Assembly: GCF_937863485.1 (NCBI RefSeq)
Contig: NZ_CALMFY010000014.1
Coordinates: 62,001 to 126,000, forward strand
Reading direction: 5' to 3'
From: an uncultured Nostoc sp.
GTDB lineage: Bacteria; Cyanobacteriota; Cyanobacteriia; Cyanobacteriales; Nostocaceae
DNA: 64,000 nt
The stretch's first letter is position 1. Every line of letters begins with the position of its first letter. Positions 62,461 to 64,000 of this stretch are shown here, one piece after another. Made by a program: the position numbers and the translations under genes. A model generated the notes under the pieces. The model was not told where the DNA came from and did no database searches. It saw only the letters and a program-made list of their open reading frames with translations.

Positions 62461-62693
62461 CCCTCACTTTCACCTAACCACAATTCATCAAGTAAAGGTT
62501 CATTAAAATCATCACTTATCCAAATCTTACCTTGGTTTAAACCTAGTACACGTTTCTGGGGTGGTTGTTGGGGTTGAGGATATTTTTGTGCTAGAAATTC
62601 CACAAAATCTAGCACCTGTTGTTGCTGTTCTGGTGCTAGGGTTTGCAGCTTTGCAATTAATTTTGAGGTGGAATCTAAAACTTGGTAAGTCAT
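62457..62693 (-). CDS. DUF2281-family antitoxin-like protein
   Basis: A 78-residue protein with the N-terminal helix LIAKLQTLAPEQQQQVLDFV followed by EFLAQKY, typical of DUF2281 antitoxins paired with PIN toxins in cyanobacteria. The disordered C-terminal half would wrap the toxin. ATG at 62693; its stop overlaps the PIN start. Because the partner toxin is cut, the gene may be a leftover or may serve another toxin. Confidence 0.85.
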   Translation of the reverse strand: MTYQVLDSTSKLIAKLQTLAPEQQQQVLDFVEFLAQKYPQPQQPPQKRVLGLNQGKIWISDDFNEPLLDELWLGESEG

Positions 62694-62979
62694 TTCACCC
62701 TCTCCTGTTAAATATCTGACTTTATGTTACTTTAACCCCATAATTAACTTAATATCGGATTTTAGGATGATTCAACGCACTTGTTAAGAGACATCGCATC
62801 TTCCGTACTCAAATCAGGCGATCGCACTTACTTTACATCAAATGCGTAGACGCAAAGCGGCTGGTCATCAAACATCGCTTTTTACTCACTCTTAGCTGCT
62901 ATTTTTGCAACAATAGTAATTAAAGCGTCCCCAAAAAGCCTGCAATACGCCATACATCTACCTTGAACTTTAAAAAACT
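62694..62979. other. Divergent spacer before the glcD-like gene
   Basis: Contains GTAGACGCAAAGCGGCT (about 62846-62862), also at 39847, and a HIP1-like GCGATCGCACTT. Promoters for both divergent units are expected here but were not located. Confidence 0.45.
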
Positions 62980-64000
62980 ATGCTTACCCAAGATAAAAAA
63001 CAACTCAACTGGAAACCCATTATCAAAGCATTCGAGGCTGTCCTTGGTAAAAATGGTGTTGTCCAACGCCGCGAAGAACTCATTACCTATGAATGTGATG
63101 GTTTAACTGGCTATCGCCAACGTCCGGCTGTGGTGGTGTTACCCAGAACTACAGAACAAGTTGCCCAAGTGGTGAAGATATGCAATCAATATTCTATCCC
63201 CTTCATCGCCCGCGGTTCTGGCACTGGTCTATCTGGGGGCGCTTTACCAGCGAAGGATTCTATTTTAATTGTCACTTCTTTAATGCGGCAAATCCTCAGC
63301 ATTGATTTGGAAAACCAACGGGCGATTGTTCAACCAGGGGTGATTAATAGTTGGGTAACACAAGCTGTTAGTGGTGCTGGTTTTTACTACGCTCCTGATC
63401 CATCTAGTCAAATTATCTGCTCTATTGGGGGTAACATTGCCGAAAATTCTGGTGGCGTCCATTGTCTCAAGTATGGAGTCACCACTAACCACGTTTTAGG
63501 ATTAAAAATTGTCACGCCAGAAGGGGAAATTATTGATTTAGGCGGACAAATTCCAGAAATGCCTGGTTATGATTTAACAGGTGTGTTTGTTGGTTCTGAA
63601 GGCACTTTAGGAATTGCCACAGAAATTACTTTGCGAATTCTCAAAAGTGCAGAATCAATTTGTGTGTTGCTGGCAGATTTTACTAGCATTGAAGCTGCTG
63701 GAGCAACTGTTTCTGACATCATCAGTGCTGGAATTATTCCTGGTGGCATGGAAATGATGGATAACTTCAGCATCAATGCAGTTGAAGATGTTGTAGCAAC
63801 TAATTGTTATCCCCGCGATGCTACTGCTATTTTACTAATAGAAATTGACGGTTTAGAAGTGGAAGTTGCAGGGAATAAGCAGCGAGTTACCGAAATTTGT
63901 AAAAAGAATGGGGCGCGTAATGTCACTTCTGCTACTGACCCAGAAACCCGATTGAAATTATGGAAAGGACGCAAAGCAGCTTTTGCTGCGGCTGGCCATT
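62980..64000 (+). CDS. glcD: FAD-linked glycolate/lactate dehydrogenase subunit, GlcD-like (3' end beyond window)
   Basis: 340 codons are visible. FAD-binding type 4 (PCMH) domain: RPAVVVLPRTTEQVAQVVKI, the pyrophosphate loop PFIARGSGTGLSGGALP (about 74-90), CSIGGNIAENSGGVHCLKYG, and GVFVGSEGTLGIATEITL. A C-terminal FAD-oxidase domain starts at about 210. In cyanobacteria such a protein oxidises photorespiratory glycolate to glyoxylate or D-lactate to pyruvate; the choice cannot be made from this part. ATG at 62980; no strong ribosome site. Frame is open to the window end. Confidence 0.92.
   Translation, partial: MLTQDKKQLNWKPIIKAFEAVLGKNGVVQRREELITYECDGLTGYRQRPAVVVLPRTTEQVAQVVKICNQYSIPFIARGSGTGLSGGALPAKDSILIVTSLMRQILSIDLENQRAIVQPGVINSWVTQAVSGAGFYYAPDPSSQIICSIGGNIAENSGGVHCLKYGVTTNHVLGLKIVTPEGEIIDLGGQIPEMPGYDLTGVFVGSEGTLGIATEITLRILKSAESICVLLADFTSIEAAGATVSDIISAGIIPGGMEMMDNFSINAVEDVVATNCYPRDATAILLIEIDGLEVEVAGNKQRVTEICKKNGARNVTSATDPETRLKLWKGRKAAFAAAGH

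Overview
The window reads as chromosomal DNA of a filamentous, Nostoc-like cyanobacterium. Three things point there. The octamer GCGATCGC (HIP1) recurs throughout. Short heptanucleotide tandem repeats and palindromic dispersed repeats of the heterocystous-cyanobacterial kind fill the spacers and even enter genes. The gene content includes cytochrome c6, a one-helix high-light-inducible protein, cyanobacterial principal sigma factor, gyrA, gyrB, miaA, pyrB and a GlcD-type oxidase. No rRNA, tRNA, prophage, transposase or CRISPR array was recognised.

Layout. 1-1374: ExbD/ExbB proton-channel pair, cut by the left edge, then a decayed sensor histidine kinase. 2073-10328: a YkvA-like protein, a GxxExxY protein framed by inverted repeats, and a divergent carbohydrate pair: a phosphorylase-kinase-like GH15 protein and a trehalose synthase-maltokinase fusion whose kinase motif looks defective. 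11492-14534: mgtE behind a structured leader, pyrB with a repeat-derived insertion, and a broken Clp N-domain gene. 14771-19078: a pentapeptide-repeat protein, the TldE/TldD pair, and a HEPN-like gene split by a 110-bp MITE-like element. 19239-22276: a four-gene minus-strand operon (DPM1-like glycosyltransferase, FAD oxidoreductase, two 4-TM SMR/EamA half-transporters) that looks like a lipid-linked sugar or lipid-export pathway. 22277-25013: sparse DNA with one small membrane protein.

25014-31649: Tex, a 2Fe-2S ferredoxin, small membrane and coiled-coil proteins, cytochrome c6 and an aldo/keto reductase. 31708-35292: a 1194-residue CHAT protease-STAND NTPase-TPR protein, followed by a 21-bp minisatellite of 13 full units. 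36017-42441: DUF4385 and VOC proteins, a Uma2 nuclease, two methyltransferases with start codons 6 nt apart, and a CPA2 antiporter with USP domains. 42541-49690: a MacA/MacB/TolC-type efflux locus with a TetR regulator and a paired operator-like repeat, interrupted by a truncated VOC gene. 49836-64000: a TPR protein, response regulator, gyrA (two repeat insertions), Hlip, sigA, gyrB, miaA, Uma2, a DUF2281/PIN pair whose toxin is cut short at a dispersed repeat, and the start of a glcD-like gene.

The clearest theme is repeat traffic. MITE-like elements, STRR heptamers and small palindromic repeats sit in spacers, inside pyrB and gyrA in frame, and at the break points of degraded genes. The most system-like loci are the CHAT-STAND-TPR gene and the GT2/FAD/SMR operon. 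All calls come from reading the sequence and from family knowledge; no database search was run.
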